A stretch of DNA of 64,000 nt from Dyadobacter sp. 3J3 (GCF_009801115.1 NZ_VTOL01000019.1:1-64000), one strand, 5' to 3'; numbered from the stretch's first letter, positions 26,212 through 36,688 are shown. A program made the numbers and translations. Notes: generated by a model from the letters alone, not told the origin.

Positions 26212-26964
26212 TTACACTCCAAAAAGCAGTTGTCTTACTTTGGCAGAAAAAAGCAGAAATAAAAACTTAGTATTGGTAACTGCATATCGGCGAAATAGAC
26301 GTTTAGGCTCTTGGGAAAGCCTGAATAACCACTCTAGGCTGGCTTTCTGAAACCATTCAGGTGCACGTTTCTGAAGTCCAACCATTACAGGAAGAGCACC
26401 GCCAATTCCAATCATTGGCATCATAACGCGACCTTTCATGCTGGCCATCCATTTTTCTTGTTTAGGGCACCCTAATGCAACAAAAAGGAGTCTCGCTCCG
26501 CTTTTGTTTATTTTTTCAGCGACATAATCTTCTTCAATTTTTGTTAGCGGGCGAAATGGAGGACTATGTAAACCTGCAATGACAGAACCGGGATAATTCG
26601 TATACATGAACTGTTCAGTTTTATCGAGCATTTCCTGGGTACCGCCATAAAAATAAACAGGAATTTTTTGTTTTTGCGTTTCAGTCAGTAAATCAGGTAG
26701 CAGATCCATGCCTGCAACACGGTCTTGTTTTATTCCGTGGAGGAGATTCATGCTCCAAACCAGAGGCATACCATCTGGAGTAGTAATCGCTGCTTTATTT
26801 ACGATGGATGCAAATTCAGGATCGTTATGCGCTTCTACAAGCATGTGTACATTAGCTACACAGATATAGCAAGAATTAATTTCATTGATAAGACTAAGAA
26901 TATTATCAATAAACATTTGGTAGCTTCCCGTGGTAATGTTGAGACTGATTATGAATTTCTTCAT
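26212..26964 (-). CDS. WecG/TagA/CpsF-family glycosyltransferase
   Basis: This 250-residue protein is the usual length for the GT26 family. Conserved parts are TTPDGMPLVW (about 80-89), the VAGMDLLPDLL region, YFYGGTQEMLDK, and LLFVALGCPKQEKWM with GIGGALPVMVG. Members transfer N-acetylmannosamine(uronate) or similar sugars onto lipid-linked intermediates at the inner face of the membrane. The donor sugar here is not evident. It is part of the exopolysaccharide locus, 154 bases after the acyltransferase gene. Confidence 0.9.
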   Translation of the reverse strand: MKKFIISLNITTGSYQMFIDNILSLINEINSCYICVANVHMLVEAHNDPEFASIVNKAAITTPDGMPLVWSMNLLHGIKQDRVAGMDLLPDLLTETQKQKIPVYFYGGTQEMLDKTEQFMYTNYPGSVIAGLHSPPFRPLTKIEEDYVAEKINKSGARLLFVALGCPKQEKWMASMKGRVMMPMIGIGGALPVMVGLQKRAPEWFQKASLEWLFRLSQEPKRLFRRYAVTNTKFLFLLFSAKVRQLLFGV

Positions 26965-27118
26965 CTTAAAAAAACAATCTTTAATTTAAGAACGTTGAAT
27001 ATTAATGCGAATTTATAAAAGTGCAAATGGTATTCCTATGCCACTTGTATTTTTAATAACAAGTTGAATCACTTGGTAAGTGATAATAAAAATTTATATA
27101 AAAATTAAAAGAATTATG

Positions 27119-28210
27119 TCAAATTTTAATTGATTCGATTGGAATAATCACACCAGTTTTTTTAGGCTGTAATTTCTGTCTAAAACCCACTTCAACATAT
27201 TTGTAGGTAAGTTTTGATACTTTAAATATAGTTAATAAATATATTGGTAATATAAATGTTAGTAAATAGGGGGAATCAATTCTAAATACTTTTAATATAA
27301 TTTCAAATAGTATAGCTATTGCTGCATGAGTCATATAAATTGAATAGGACAGTTCCCCTAATTGCTTGAAGAAATTATTGGATAGCCAACTCGCGACTTT
27401 TCCTAGCTCAAACGCAAAACATATGATCGTAAATGAATATATCAATGGAAGAAGAAAATTATATGATTCTGGCAAATACATTGTTGCTAAAAGGCTTAAT
27501 GACAATGTTAGAATTTCCAGTATGGTTGAATGCTTAACCATTCCCGAGCCATTGACGACAGAATAAAATTCATATGCAGCACATCCAATGAAAAATCCAA
27601 ACATACACCTGAACATGCTGAAGTTACTGGTAATTTCTAGATTGTAACTTCCATTTGTCACTTTAATTAAATATAAAGAAATTATGGAAATAGCTACAAA
27701 AGCAATTATTCGATAACTGCGAGTTACTTTGTTGACGTAGACAATCGTTAAACAAAATACTATGTAAGCGACAATCTCTGCACTTATACTCCAGCTGGGA
27801 TAATTCCAGGATATTGGAGTGATGTTAAAGGATTGTAGAAAAAATAGATTGACAATAAAAGAAGTGATATTATTTTTTTCAAAAACCGGACTTTTGAATA
27901 TTCCCTGGCTGAATAATAGAAACTTTCCAATTTCCAATAATAAAAAAATAACCAGCATTAATATATGCAGAGGATAAAGCCTATAAAATCTATTTTTCAT
28001 AAACTTAATTTGCGCAGAGCCGACAGACAAGTGAGCGTAATTGTGATAAATAATAAATCCACTTAATACAAAGAAAAAATCTACAAAATGCGATCCTTTC
28101 TGAATAATAAGAAGATTACTTATGGGGCCAGCAGCTTTGAAGTGACAAATTGCTACAATATAGGCGAATAAACCTCGAAATGAATCCAGGACTGTAAATC
28201 GTTTGTTCAT
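27119..28210 (-). CDS. Acyltransferase 3 family membrane O-acyltransferase
   Basis: This 363-residue protein has about ten hydrophobic helices and the family hallmarks near the start: LDSFRGLFAYIVAICHF with the catalytic His, FFVLSGFIIYHNY, and RFYRLYPLHILM. OafA/YrhL-type proteins O-acetylate or acylate sugars of surface polysaccharides in the inner membrane. Its ATG overlaps the stop of the beta-helix gene by four bases (ATGA), indicating translational coupling and a shared task, probably polymer modification. Confidence 0.9.
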   Translation of the reverse strand: MNKRFTVLDSFRGLFAYIVAICHFKAAGPISNLLIIQKGSHFVDFFFVLSGFIIYHNYAHLSVGSAQIKFMKNRFYRLYPLHILMLVIFLLLEIGKFLLFSQGIFKSPVFEKNNITSFIVNLFFLQSFNITPISWNYPSWSISAEIVAYIVFCLTIVYVNKVTRSYRIIAFVAISIISLYLIKVTNGSYNLEITSNFSMFRCMFGFFIGCAAYEFYSVVNGSGMVKHSTILEILTLSLSLLATMYLPESYNFLLPLIYSFTIICFAFELGKVASWLSNNFFKQLGELSYSIYMTHAAIAILFEIILKVFRIDSPYLLTFILPIYLLTIFKVSKLTYKYVEVGFRQKLQPKKTGVIIPIESIKI

Positions 28211-30033
28211 TTTATATTTTGTTTTTTTAAGGTAAGCAAGTCTTTGTTTTTACCAGTTTTCTCAAAATAATTGATGCCCATAATTATCTTGGAAGAGTCA
28301 GTTTTATTAAATCTATAATCTTGATTTTTAATATTAAAGACCACATTACTATCTACTAGAAAGTCAGACGAGCCTTGATCAAAAAAGAAACCGTTGTTGA
28401 ATGAGCCGATTGCTCGATTAGACCTGAAAACATCGCGTATAATATTTCTTTTGTAAACAGAACCGGTTTGTTTACCAAGAGTATAAATCCCGCCACCGTC
28501 TGCCAATACCGTCATCACTTTTGCTATTTGATTATCAGTAATTGAATTGTTAAAAGTGTAATTATCAACCTCAGAAAATGTCCATCCAACGCTTATTCCA
28601 GTATAAGGAAGATCAGTGATCGTATTTGATTCAATAATTGTATTATTAGCCTGCATCACGCCAATCCCCACCGCTGATGGAAAAACAACACCGCAGCTAT
28701 AAATATTACAATTTATAATTTTGTTATACGAAGGGGAAATTTGTTCTGATAGGTTTCTTTTCTTTCCTCCAAGAAGATTAAATCCAACAATAACGCCTCC
28801 GCCACCGTTATCCCAAACATTACAGTTTTGTATTATGCAACTCTTTGAGAACTCACCAATTCTTATCGCATAATTTCCTAGATGGGAGAAGGAGCAGTTT
28901 ATAAAGGAGCAATTAGATGCATTTTGCATTAGTATCGCTTCACCGCAATCTATGGCGGTTTGATTCGATGAAAAACCTTCATTGAATCTTATCCAAGAAA
29001 ACTTTTGCAAATTTATTGCTTTATCAATTTTAGGAATGCCGTTTACACCCCAGGCTGACTTTGAATAAATGAAGTCTATATTTTCGAATTTGATATTGCT
29101 AACATATCTACGATTTGCACTATACCCTTTAATTGTAACCAATTTATCCAAAACCGGAATAGTAAATTTCAATTTATTAGGATTTTCATTTTTATTTACG
29201 AAATAAAAAACTTCACCACTACTGTAATCGAGTATCCATTCTCCTGGTGAGTCTAAAAAATCCTTGGAATTTTCGACTCGGTAAGGAACTTTATTGGAGT
29301 AAAATCCGACAGGGTATGTGGCAGGATTTCTAAAATATATATACTGATTTTCTTTATCTAATTTTCTAATACTGTGCCATGAAGCTTCCCAACTATTATA
29401 AACTATCACTTCAGCGGATGATAAATCCACCATCTGATCTAAAGAGTGGTTGTCATAAGAAAACCCGCAAAAAACTTCAATGGAATCTTTAATTAGTCGG
29501 CTCAAAGCATTAAAGTCGTTTCTTTTTATTAACGGAAACCCGGGAAGTGGCCCTTTACTGAATAAGGTGTCCGAGGAGGCTCTTTTTAATCTTGTACCCT
29601 CTATAAACAGACTTCGGAATTTATCTTTTTGAGAAGTAAATCCATCAATTTTCAACTTCCATATATTCTTATTTTTTGTCATTACCCAATTTCCTTTCAA
29701 TTGTCTTCCGCCACTTATACTAACTTTCTCGCCTGAAAAAGCGATGTATTCCGTCTCGTAATTTGAATCAGAGCCATCTAAAGTGTTAAAAGTAAGTGGT
29801 TTGTTTAACTCATAAATACCTTCTCGCAAGATGATTCTAAAATTAGTATTTTTTAATAATCTGTCATGCCGAACTTGTTCCTGTGCTTTTAAGATACTAT
29901 TAAAGGGATCTTTAATAGTTCCTGATGCCTTGTCAAGTCCACTTTTGGAAACGTAATATTCTACCACTTTTTGTGAGTAGAGGTTATGAGAAGCTAGCAT
30001 ACAAGAAATGTAGATAAGAAGATAATACTTCAT
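28207..30033 (-). CDS. Secreted right-handed beta-helix protein, possible polysaccharide lyase or epimerase
   Basis: This 608-residue protein has a signal peptide (MKYYLLIYISCMLASHNLYSQ). It starts with YYVSKSGLDKASGTIKDPF, the first turn of parallel beta-helix proteins, and later has repeated NxxI/NCxI rungs (IIQNCNVWDNGGGGV, KIINCNIYSCGVV, TIIESNTITDLPYTG). The fold is used by pectate lyases, alginate epimerases and GH28/GH110-like enzymes. No decisive catalytic motif is visible to me. Its position in the polymer cluster and four-base overlap with an acyltransferase suggest it trims or modifies the exopolymer, or releases chains, in the periplasm. Confidence 0.75.
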   Translation of the reverse strand: MKYYLLIYISCMLASHNLYSQKVVEYYVSKSGLDKASGTIKDPFNSILKAQEQVRHDRLLKNTNFRIILREGIYELNKPLTFNTLDGSDSNYETEYIAFSGEKVSISGGRQLKGNWVMTKNKNIWKLKIDGFTSQKDKFRSLFIEGTRLKRASSDTLFSKGPLPGFPLIKRNDFNALSRLIKDSIEVFCGFSYDNHSLDQMVDLSSAEVIVYNSWEASWHSIRKLDKENQYIYFRNPATYPVGFYSNKVPYRVENSKDFLDSPGEWILDYSSGEVFYFVNKNENPNKLKFTIPVLDKLVTIKGYSANRRYVSNIKFENIDFIYSKSAWGVNGIPKIDKAINLQKFSWIRFNEGFSSNQTAIDCGEAILMQNASNCSFINCSFSHLGNYAIRIGEFSKSCIIQNCNVWDNGGGGVIVGFNLLGGKKRNLSEQISPSYNKIINCNIYSCGVVFPSAVGIGVMQANNTIIESNTITDLPYTGISVGWTFSEVDNYTFNNSITDNQIAKVMTVLADGGGIYTLGKQTGSVYKRNIIRDVFRSNRAIGSFNNGFFFDQGSSDFLVDSNVVFNIKNQDYRFNKTDSSKIIMGINYFEKTGKNKDLLTLKKQNIK

Positions 30034-30101
30034 TTTGATGCATTTAATGTTTAAAGAATGTCAAGGAAAAGTGTATTTTAAAAATGAAATCGAATTATAC
30101 T

Positions 30102-31262
30102 TTATCTGTCCACTTTCAAAACCTTTACATAAACTTCCAAAAGTTTTTGCAGGTTTATTTCAGGTGTGTAATTTTCTAAAAATGTAGAATACGAATTGGA
30201 ATAATATACATCCTGAGTAATTTGTGGTAAGAAATTCCAATAAGTTATTTTTTCAAGTAAGTCTTTTTCATTATTTACTTCAAAGTGCAACCCATTAAAA
30301 TTAGGGGTAATCATCGTTGCCATCGCTCCAATGTTTGAAGCAATGACTGGAGTTCCCAAGGAAAAAGCTTCCAATATAGTCATTGGCATCCCTTCGTACC
30401 ATATGGACGGAAAAACCAGTGCTGTGCATGATTGCATTTCGATCTGAATACTTTCACTGTCAAGAGCACCCAAATAAATTATATTTTTATTAGTCGAAGC
30501 TACTTCAAGCAAGTACTTTTGTAATGGCCCTTCTCCTGCAATTTTAATGATGAGATTAGTTTTAATAAATGTGTTTATAAGCATCTGCAAGCCTTTTTCT
30601 TCTGATAATCGCCCGACAAATAAAAAGTGTTTTTGTCTTTCTATGTCAAACTTTTCAGGAATTTTCACAAAGTTTGGTTTAATCGAAAACTTTTCTTCAG
30701 CAATGTTAAAGGAGGAATTATGAAAAAGATTTTTTGAAAATGCTGTAAGACATATATATTGATCCACCATAGACCAGGTTCCTATTTTTTTATGAAACCA
30801 AATTATAAAGCTTAACCAAAATGTTTGCAGACTAGAATTACGGTAAACTTTCAACCTTACTGCTTTCCATGGAAAAGAAACGTTTACACTATTTAAAAAT
30901 AGCTTATTATTGTGCATTAATGTAGCTGAGGGACATAATAAACGATAATTATGTATTGTCAAAATCACCTTGATTCCTAAACTATTAGCAACTCGAATTA
31001 CCAGCGGCCCCGTTGCAAAGTGCCAATTATGAATATGGATTATATCAGGTCTTAAAGAGAGTAATCGTTCCTTTAAATCTTTGGCCACTCTTAAATTCCA
31101 TACACTTTTTAGAAAAAGTATTAGACCTTTTAAACCGGTACTATTTTGATAAGACTGCGAATTTACATTAGTGACCTTTTCCAGAAGAGACAGTTCTTGT
31201 TTAAAGACTGCGTCTTCACCACCTTTTTTCGAGTAGTAGGTATGAATTAGAAAGACTTTCAA
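30102..31262 (-). CDS. GT4-type glycosyltransferase
   Basis: This 386-residue GT-B enzyme shows the usual N-terminal pattern (FLIHTYYSKKGGEDAVFKQE, DIIHIHNWHFATG) and the C-terminal nucleotide-sugar site FVGRLSEEKGL with EGMPMTILEAFSLG (EX7E). It probably adds one sugar of the repeat unit at the cytoplasmic face. Donor and linkage cannot be inferred. The start matches a clean MKVFLIHTYY terminus. Confidence 0.88.
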   Translation of the reverse strand: MKVFLIHTYYSKKGGEDAVFKQELSLLEKVTNVNSQSYQNSTGLKGLILFLKSVWNLRVAKDLKERLLSLRPDIIHIHNWHFATGPLVIRVANSLGIKVILTIHNYRLLCPSATLMHNNKLFLNSVNVSFPWKAVRLKVYRNSSLQTFWLSFIIWFHKKIGTWSMVDQYICLTAFSKNLFHNSSFNIAEEKFSIKPNFVKIPEKFDIERQKHFLFVGRLSEEKGLQMLINTFIKTNLIIKIAGEGPLQKYLLEVASTNKNIIYLGALDSESIQIEMQSCTALVFPSIWYEGMPMTILEAFSLGTPVIASNIGAMATMITPNFNGLHFEVNNEKDLLEKITYWNFLPQITQDVYYSNSYSTFLENYTPEINLQKLLEVYVKVLKVDR

Positions 31263-31389
31263 AGTTACGTTGAGAATAAGATTTAATTAGTAATAGCAGT
31301 TCATATACTGACAATTGTAAGATGTTGAAAAGTTGCTGAAATGCCCTCCGCAATTTTTACTTCAAATAAAGTTATACGCACAACCTCAA

Positions 31390-32505
31390 TTACATATTTA
31401 TTCTTTCGACTAGCAAAGACATACAGTCTTTGTAATAAACATTCATTTTAGAAGGCCTAATACCATCCAAGTCTTCTGGTAGCTTGTGGTGTACTTTTTT
31501 AATTAGTTTCAACAAGGCTGATTTAAACTCGTTTTCATTGATGGTATCAACAATATACCCATTGGACTTGTCAATTAAAGAAGTTGCTCCGGCATATTTT
31601 GAGCATAATACATAACAACCGGAAAGTAATGCCTCGTTTACAACCGCTCCAAAAGGCTCATAAGTACTTGGCAGTATAAATATATCAGAACAGTTATACC
31701 ATCCCATCAATTCTTCTCCTTCAAACCTTCCTACAAAATTTATTAAATCCTTATTCCTTAGCGACTCCTTTAATTTATACAATTCATCTCTTTCCGGGCC
31801 CTCACCAACAATAATCAGGGAAATATCATTGTTGGCAATTTGATCAAAACATTTCATAAGAGCAGATATGTTTTTGACTTTGGCTAGCCTGCCAACAAAT
31901 AATAAATTTATTTTTCTTTCTAAGTTATATTCTTTTAGATATTTTTTTGAAAAATTCAAGCTTTTTCCCACACTTTCGCGATACTTCACTTCATCTCTAA
32001 TTATAGGGAAAACAATCGGGGGATTTTTTAGATTAAACTTTGAGTTATACCAATTTGACACCTTCTCATTAACCAGGATAATTCCATCCAGACGGGGAGC
32101 TAGAAAGTCTCTGAACAATTTTCTTGCCCCGCCGCAGCTTTCTGCAATTTGTATACTATCATCGCAAATTGTGTATAGCTTAAACTTCTTGTTGAAAACT
32201 ATACGATATAGTAGCGGCATCAATGTCGGTAATCCATATTCACCACCAATTACTATATCTGGTTTAAATTTTGAAATGTAGGGCCAGTAGCCAAAATTTA
32301 GGTCTCTATCTTTTATGACAATTTTTTTATCTAAAAAATAATAGTTAAAGTTGGCACCTGAGAAAAGTTTATTCTCATCAAAATTTTGATTTCTTACATT
32401 TCTTGACAAAAAAATGACAGTTAAATTAAATTTGAGCGCTAAATCATTAAAAAAATCAACTCTGTAAGGAGCTAATGCTGAATGAAAGATCAGTAAATTT
32501 CTCAC
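31390..32505 (-). CDS. GT4-type glycosyltransferase, GTG start
   Basis: This 371-residue GT-B protein starts at a GTG (32503-32505; MRNLLIFHSALAPYRVDFF). It contains LLFVGRLAKVKNISALM and EPFGAVVNEALLSGCYV, the donor-binding region of GT4 enzymes. It is separated by 19 bases from the stop of the upstream glycosyltransferase and likely acts in the same repeat-unit assembly. Confidence 0.87.
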   Translation of the reverse strand: MRNLLIFHSALAPYRVDFFNDLALKFNLTVIFLSRNVRNQNFDENKLFSGANFNYYFLDKKIVIKDRDLNFGYWPYISKFKPDIVIGGEYGLPTLMPLLYRIVFNKKFKLYTICDDSIQIAESCGGARKLFRDFLAPRLDGIILVNEKVSNWYNSKFNLKNPPIVFPIIRDEVKYRESVGKSLNFSKKYLKEYNLERKINLLFVGRLAKVKNISALMKCFDQIANNDISLIIVGEGPERDELYKLKESLRNKDLINFVGRFEGEELMGWYNCSDIFILPSTYEPFGAVVNEALLSGCYVLCSKYAGATSLIDKSNGYIVDTINENEFKSALLKLIKKVHHKLPEDLDGIRPSKMNVYYKDCMSLLVERINM

Positions 32506-32524
32506 ACCTGATGTTTTTTATTTG

Positions 32525-33610
32525 CTATTGGTTAGACTTACTATACAAATCATCATGGTTATTAATAAATGCTTCAAGAGGAAAAACTGACGTTGCTCTC
32601 TCATGTGATTCATTCGCCATGGCAAGTCTTATATCTTCATGCTCTAAAAGAAAAATTATTTGTTGTGCCCATTCATTTGGATCATACGGATCCACTATTA
32701 AGCCCGTTTTGTCCTGTGAAACTAATTCCGGCAAAGCACCGGCATTAGAAACTATGGCTGGACTTTTCATGTACATTGCTTCCGTAACTGCAATTCCAAA
32801 GCCTTCGGTATCTGCCGGGTGAACGTAAATTTTACATTTGTTCAGATATTCAGTAATCTTTGTGGAATAACCTACTAGAATTACATTGTTTTTTAAATCT
32901 AATTCTTCAATTAAAGTCTCAATCTCTTTTCTGGAAGGACCATCACCAACAATATATAATTTCTGATCAGGGAATTTATCTACAACTTGTTCCATTGCCT
33001 TTACTAAAACCCCTAAATTTTTTCGTTGGCAAAGGCCTGAAACGGATACCAGATCAGTTCTATCTACCGGATTAGAAATGTTATCGGTCACCTGTATTCC
33101 GGCATTATAAATAATTGTAGAAGGTTTTTTTTCTAAGGATTTATAATCGTTAATGTATAACTTCTTGATATAATTTGATATAAATATCACATGATCAACA
33201 GGCTTCAAAACCTGATTTAAGACGAATGATCTTGCTTTACTTAATGGCTCGTCATAACCTACAATGGATCGAATCAGGGTTGCTTTGGGGTAGAATAATT
33301 TAACCAAAGGCGCAAATGTGTTTTCAAAATTGAAATAAAAGTGAATCACATCAATCTGGTTTTCTTTGGCAATTTTAATAATATCCATTGAGTATTGAAT
33401 AAAATTCCGCCCATAAAAGCCCTCGAATACTTTTACTTTATCGGATGCAAACCACTTTTTATTTTCAGGATAATCCTTTATTATGTCTTTATCATATAAG
33501 GCAAAATATACATAGTGATCGTGAATAGACTCCTCAACTAATTTTTTAAGTTTAATTGTGGTACCACCTGTTTTGCCGCAAACTGAAATTACGCTTAATA
33601 TCTTTGCCAT
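32525..33610 (-). CDS. GT4-type glycosyltransferase
   Basis: This 361-residue GT-B protein has the N-terminal glycine-rich SVCGKTGGTTIKLKKL, the central DVIHFYFNFE, and the C-terminal LYIVGDGPSRKEIE, VHPADTEGFGIAVTEAMYM (EX7E). It lies between a transferase and an acetyltransferase gene on the same strand with short gaps. Donor sugar unknown. Confidence 0.9.
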   Translation of the reverse strand: MAKILSVISVCGKTGGTTIKLKKLVEESIHDHYVYFALYDKDIIKDYPENKKWFASDKVKVFEGFYGRNFIQYSMDIIKIAKENQIDVIHFYFNFENTFAPLVKLFYPKATLIRSIVGYDEPLSKARSFVLNQVLKPVDHVIFISNYIKKLYINDYKSLEKKPSTIIYNAGIQVTDNISNPVDRTDLVSVSGLCQRKNLGVLVKAMEQVVDKFPDQKLYIVGDGPSRKEIETLIEELDLKNNVILVGYSTKITEYLNKCKIYVHPADTEGFGIAVTEAMYMKSPAIVSNAGALPELVSQDKTGLIVDPYDPNEWAQQIIFLLEHEDIRLAMANESHERATSVFPLEAFINNHDDLYSKSNQ

Positions 33611-33668
33611 AAAATCCTTTAAATAATCTAACGTTGTCTTGAATAAAATGCATTGAAATTTTGCAATT

Positions 33669-34256
33669 TCAAAAATCCGATAAATCAGAATAGCTCCCGC
33701 CTTCGTTAGGTAAAACTATCTTTTTCCTTGCTATTTGATTTTGACCAAAAGCCATTGAATTGTTAGCAACGTCATGAGTAATTACTGCATTAGCCCCTAT
33801 TATAACGTCGTTTCCGATAGATACCGGCCCGCCTATTACTGCGCCAGGATGAATATTTATTCTGTTCCCTAGTATTGGTAACTTCTGTATTGCCCCATCT
33901 GCTAAAATTTTGGTTTTCTTGAAATTACCACCAATTGTGACATATTGCCCAACATGAACATGCTCTCCGATAACCACGAAGTCAGCGATAATGATACACC
34001 TGGGATGAGGGAGCCAGAAATAACGGCCAATTTTACATTTTGTACCTATTTCAATATGAAAACTATCAAGATAGATTTTCGAAATCAATCTCAATATAGA
34101 TTGACTACTCGACCGTAGTCTAATTGCATAATGTATCCGAGCAGTTCTATACCTTAGAAGCAAATTAATAATTCTAAGCGTCCCTACTTTTTCGGCAGTT
34201 TTTAGAATTTTGGCTTGAATTAAATCCGTAATTAGTAATTCTGTTATTAACCGCAT
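33669..34256 (-). CDS. Left-handed beta-helix O-acetyltransferase (serine-acetyltransferase-like)
   Basis: This 195-residue protein has a helical N-terminal half and hexapeptide repeats in the second half (HPGAVIGGPVSIGNDVIIGA, IGEHVHVGQYVTIGG), ending NAVITHDVANNSMAFGQN. That architecture resembles CysE-like/WcaB-like acetyltransferases, which use acetyl-CoA to acetylate sugars. Placed among glycosyltransferases, it is more likely a polymer acetyltransferase than a cysteine-pathway enzyme. Confidence 0.82.
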   Translation of the reverse strand: MRLITELLITDLIQAKILKTAEKVGTLRIINLLLRYRTARIHYAIRLRSSSQSILRLISKIYLDSFHIEIGTKCKIGRYFWLPHPRCIIIADFVVIGEHVHVGQYVTIGGNFKKTKILADGAIQKLPILGNRINIHPGAVIGGPVSIGNDVIIGANAVITHDVANNSMAFGQNQIARKKIVLPNEGGSYSDLSDF

Positions 34257-34291
34257 AGGCCTAAATTTTCAATGAGGGTATGTCTTAGAAA

Positions 34292-35092
34292 TTAATTGAA
34301 TTCTGAAGGATTCCATGGAGGCATACCTTTTATCTTTCTAATGGTATTTCTAATCAAAGTATTATTTCTTAATGGATTGGTTAAAATAAAAAAAACATCG
34401 TCTAAAACTCCTTTACTAAATATAGATGCATTGTGTTTTTTTGCGATTTTTAAGTGATCGTATCGAAATTTAACAAACATATTTGTAGTCTTTGATCCAG
34501 ATTGTATTCGCAGGGCAGCAAGTGTTTTATTAATGTAAGGAATAGTTCTAATTTGTGATACCCGTAGAAAAAAATCGAAGTCCATTGCATAATGAAGGGT
34601 TTCATCCAAATAGCCAATCTTCTCGAAAACTGATCTCTTGAAAAATATAGATCCTTGGGTAATCCCTCTTTGCTTGCTGACCATATCCTTATAAATCACT
34701 GAATGACTTATGATCGTTTTTAGATGTTCTCCATTTTCATCTATTAACTCCAGATCTCCTATTACTCCAATTTCGTCTTTGTTGTTTTTGAGGAATTCGG
34801 TAACATTTATAAGGGAATTTGCAGTCAAGATATCATCGCTGTTAATCCAGGATATTATATCGCCTGTCGCTTTCCTAAACCCCTTATTTAAGCCATCAGA
34901 TTGCCCCTTATCTTTTTCTGATATCCAATTTAGATGAGGATATTCTTTTAAGATTGAAATGGTTTCATCAGTTGAACCTGCATCAATTATTATATGTTCA
35001 ACATCGTCATAACCTTGGGATAGGACGGACTCAATATTTGCCCTAATAAACTCCCCCTGATTATAGGAAACTGTAATTATTGAAACCTTCAT
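34292..35092 (-). CDS. GT2-type glycosyltransferase
   Basis: Starting at ATG 35092 gives 266 residues with the canonical opening MKVSIITVSYNQGEFI. A further ATG at 35161 would add 23 residues not typical of the family. Diagnostic parts are IIIDAGSTDETISIL, and ISWINSDDI with the DxD-like metal site, then FDFFLRVSQI. GT2 (GT-A fold) enzymes act at the inner face of the membrane. Spacing to the next gene is short. Confidence 0.9.
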   Translation of the reverse strand: MKVSIITVSYNQGEFIRANIESVLSQGYDDVEHIIIDAGSTDETISILKEYPHLNWISEKDKGQSDGLNKGFRKATGDIISWINSDDILTANSLINVTEFLKNNKDEIGVIGDLELIDENGEHLKTIISHSVIYKDMVSKQRGITQGSIFFKRSVFEKIGYLDETLHYAMDFDFFLRVSQIRTIPYINKTLAALRIQSGSKTTNMFVKFRYDHLKIAKKHNASIFSKGVLDDVFFILTNPLRNNTLIRNTIRKIKGMPPWNPSEFN

Positions 35093-35374
35093 TTTGTAAT
35101 AAATTTTATAACTATTATTGGAGATCGAAAAATCTTTTTGGAAAGACAAATACATTCTCATATGTAATATGCATTTGTCCGCCTTTATATTTAGTTTTCA
35201 TTGAGGTCCTTCAATAAGTAGATGTTAATCTTATTGGACCCACAAAAATTTTTAAGATTATGCAATGCCATTATATTTTTAGGTTTATTAAGTATTAAAG
35301 AGGGAAGGTATTTTTTATCGGTAATGAAACTTTTCGTATTTGGACACAGTATTTCTTTTTGATTTGTGGGACAA

Positions 35375-36688
35375 TTAATTTAAAACTTTGGCTTGGAGGC
35401 GATTCATCCTGCTCTCAACTTGTAGTAATTGAAAAACCCTATATAATAATAGTAAATCAAACATGGTAGTCATATATCGGGTAAAGATTGTTGACTGAAC
35501 TATATTAATGCTCTCGGCAAATATTGTTCCAACAATAACGATCATCAAAAAGGATAACGCCTCTGATTTTACAGAAATCAAATTTCGAAAAGCTATTAGT
35601 AACAAGACTATGATAGGTATAAAACGAATAGCTACGCCGTAATAGCCTTCACAATAAATGACTCCTGCAATTGAAGTATCCTGTGTAAATACAATTGATT
35701 GTATGCCAAGCGTTCCGGATAACTTTGTACTTCTATGGAAATCTCTTTTATATCCTAAGCCAAAGGTCTGTGCGTTTTGTTCCTCGACGGCTAATTGGGC
35801 ATTTTCAATTATTCTCTTACGAACTTTGAACGTGCCTTCATCATTCTTGAGCTCACTATTTAATGTAGAGTTTATATGATTTTCCCAGAAAGTGATAACT
35901 TTAGGGAAAATGAAACTCAACAGGACTATTGAAATTATTCCAAAAAATGAAAGCCTAATAGCTGGGCCTAATTTTCTGAACTTCAATGAATATAAAAGAA
36001 CTACAATTACTGACAATAAAATAAATGCAGCAATTTGTGCTCTTCCTAATGAAAAAATAACGCAGACAAGACAAATGAAATAATATATTAGTGCTTTTCT
36101 ATTATTCTTTAATGCATAAATTAATGCAAATGGAAAAAAAATTCCAACGTCAGGATAAACGCCATAAACTCTTGTTAACGAGACTCCGCTTGACTCCATT
36201 TGTCGAACATCCAGAAATCCCAATCCCGTATATTGGAGTATATAGATCCCAATTTGAATAAATGTGAAGTATAAGGTAAGTTTTAATAACGCGAAAATTG
36301 TTTCCAATTTCAAGGTCTGAAGGAAGGGAAGGAGTAAAGCTAAAGACATCACTTGAATATAATTGTACTTCAAGACCGTCATCAATTCTTCAAAGTCATC
36401 TCTTGTATAGTATGTTACTATGGCACGAATAAATATGCTAAGCGCACATAACAAAACAAGCCATAAATGCCAACCCTTAATTTTAAAACTAGGATACAAC
36501 ACAAAAAATAGAATAGAAAGCAAGCAAGTACTTAGCGCTGCACCTATTTTTAAAAATGAAAAGAAGTTAAGGAAAAATTCCCACCATGCTGCTGACATAT
36601 ATCTAATTACAAAAACAATAAAGAAAAAAAATAATTCTTTGTTGTTTAGTTTGGAAATATCAGCATTGAGAACTCGATTTATCAGCAT
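35375..36688 (-). CDS. O-antigen-polymerase-like (Wzy-type) membrane protein
   Basis: This 437-residue, very hydrophobic protein has about 10-12 helices and a large hydrophilic loop (about residues 255-330, with RRIIENAQLAVEEQ and LGYKRDFHRSTK), as in Wzy/WaaL polymerases. Sequence conservation in this class is weak, so the call rests on topology and location beside a Wzx flippase, export and glycosyltransferase genes. It would polymerise repeat units on the periplasmic side. Confidence 0.75.
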   Translation of the reverse strand: MLINRVLNADISKLNNKELFFFFIVFVIRYMSAAWWEFFLNFFSFLKIGAALSTCLLSILFFVLYPSFKIKGWHLWLVLLCALSIFIRAIVTYYTRDDFEELMTVLKYNYIQVMSLALLLPFLQTLKLETIFALLKLTLYFTFIQIGIYILQYTGLGFLDVRQMESSGVSLTRVYGVYPDVGIFFPFALIYALKNNRKALIYYFICLVCVIFSLGRAQIAAFILLSVIVVLLYSLKFRKLGPAIRLSFFGIISIVLLSFIFPKVITFWENHINSTLNSELKNDEGTFKVRKRIIENAQLAVEEQNAQTFGLGYKRDFHRSTKLSGTLGIQSIVFTQDTSIAGVIYCEGYYGVAIRFIPIIVLLLIAFRNLISVKSEALSFLMIVIVGTIFAESINIVQSTIFTRYMTTMFDLLLLYRVFQLLQVESRMNRLQAKVLN

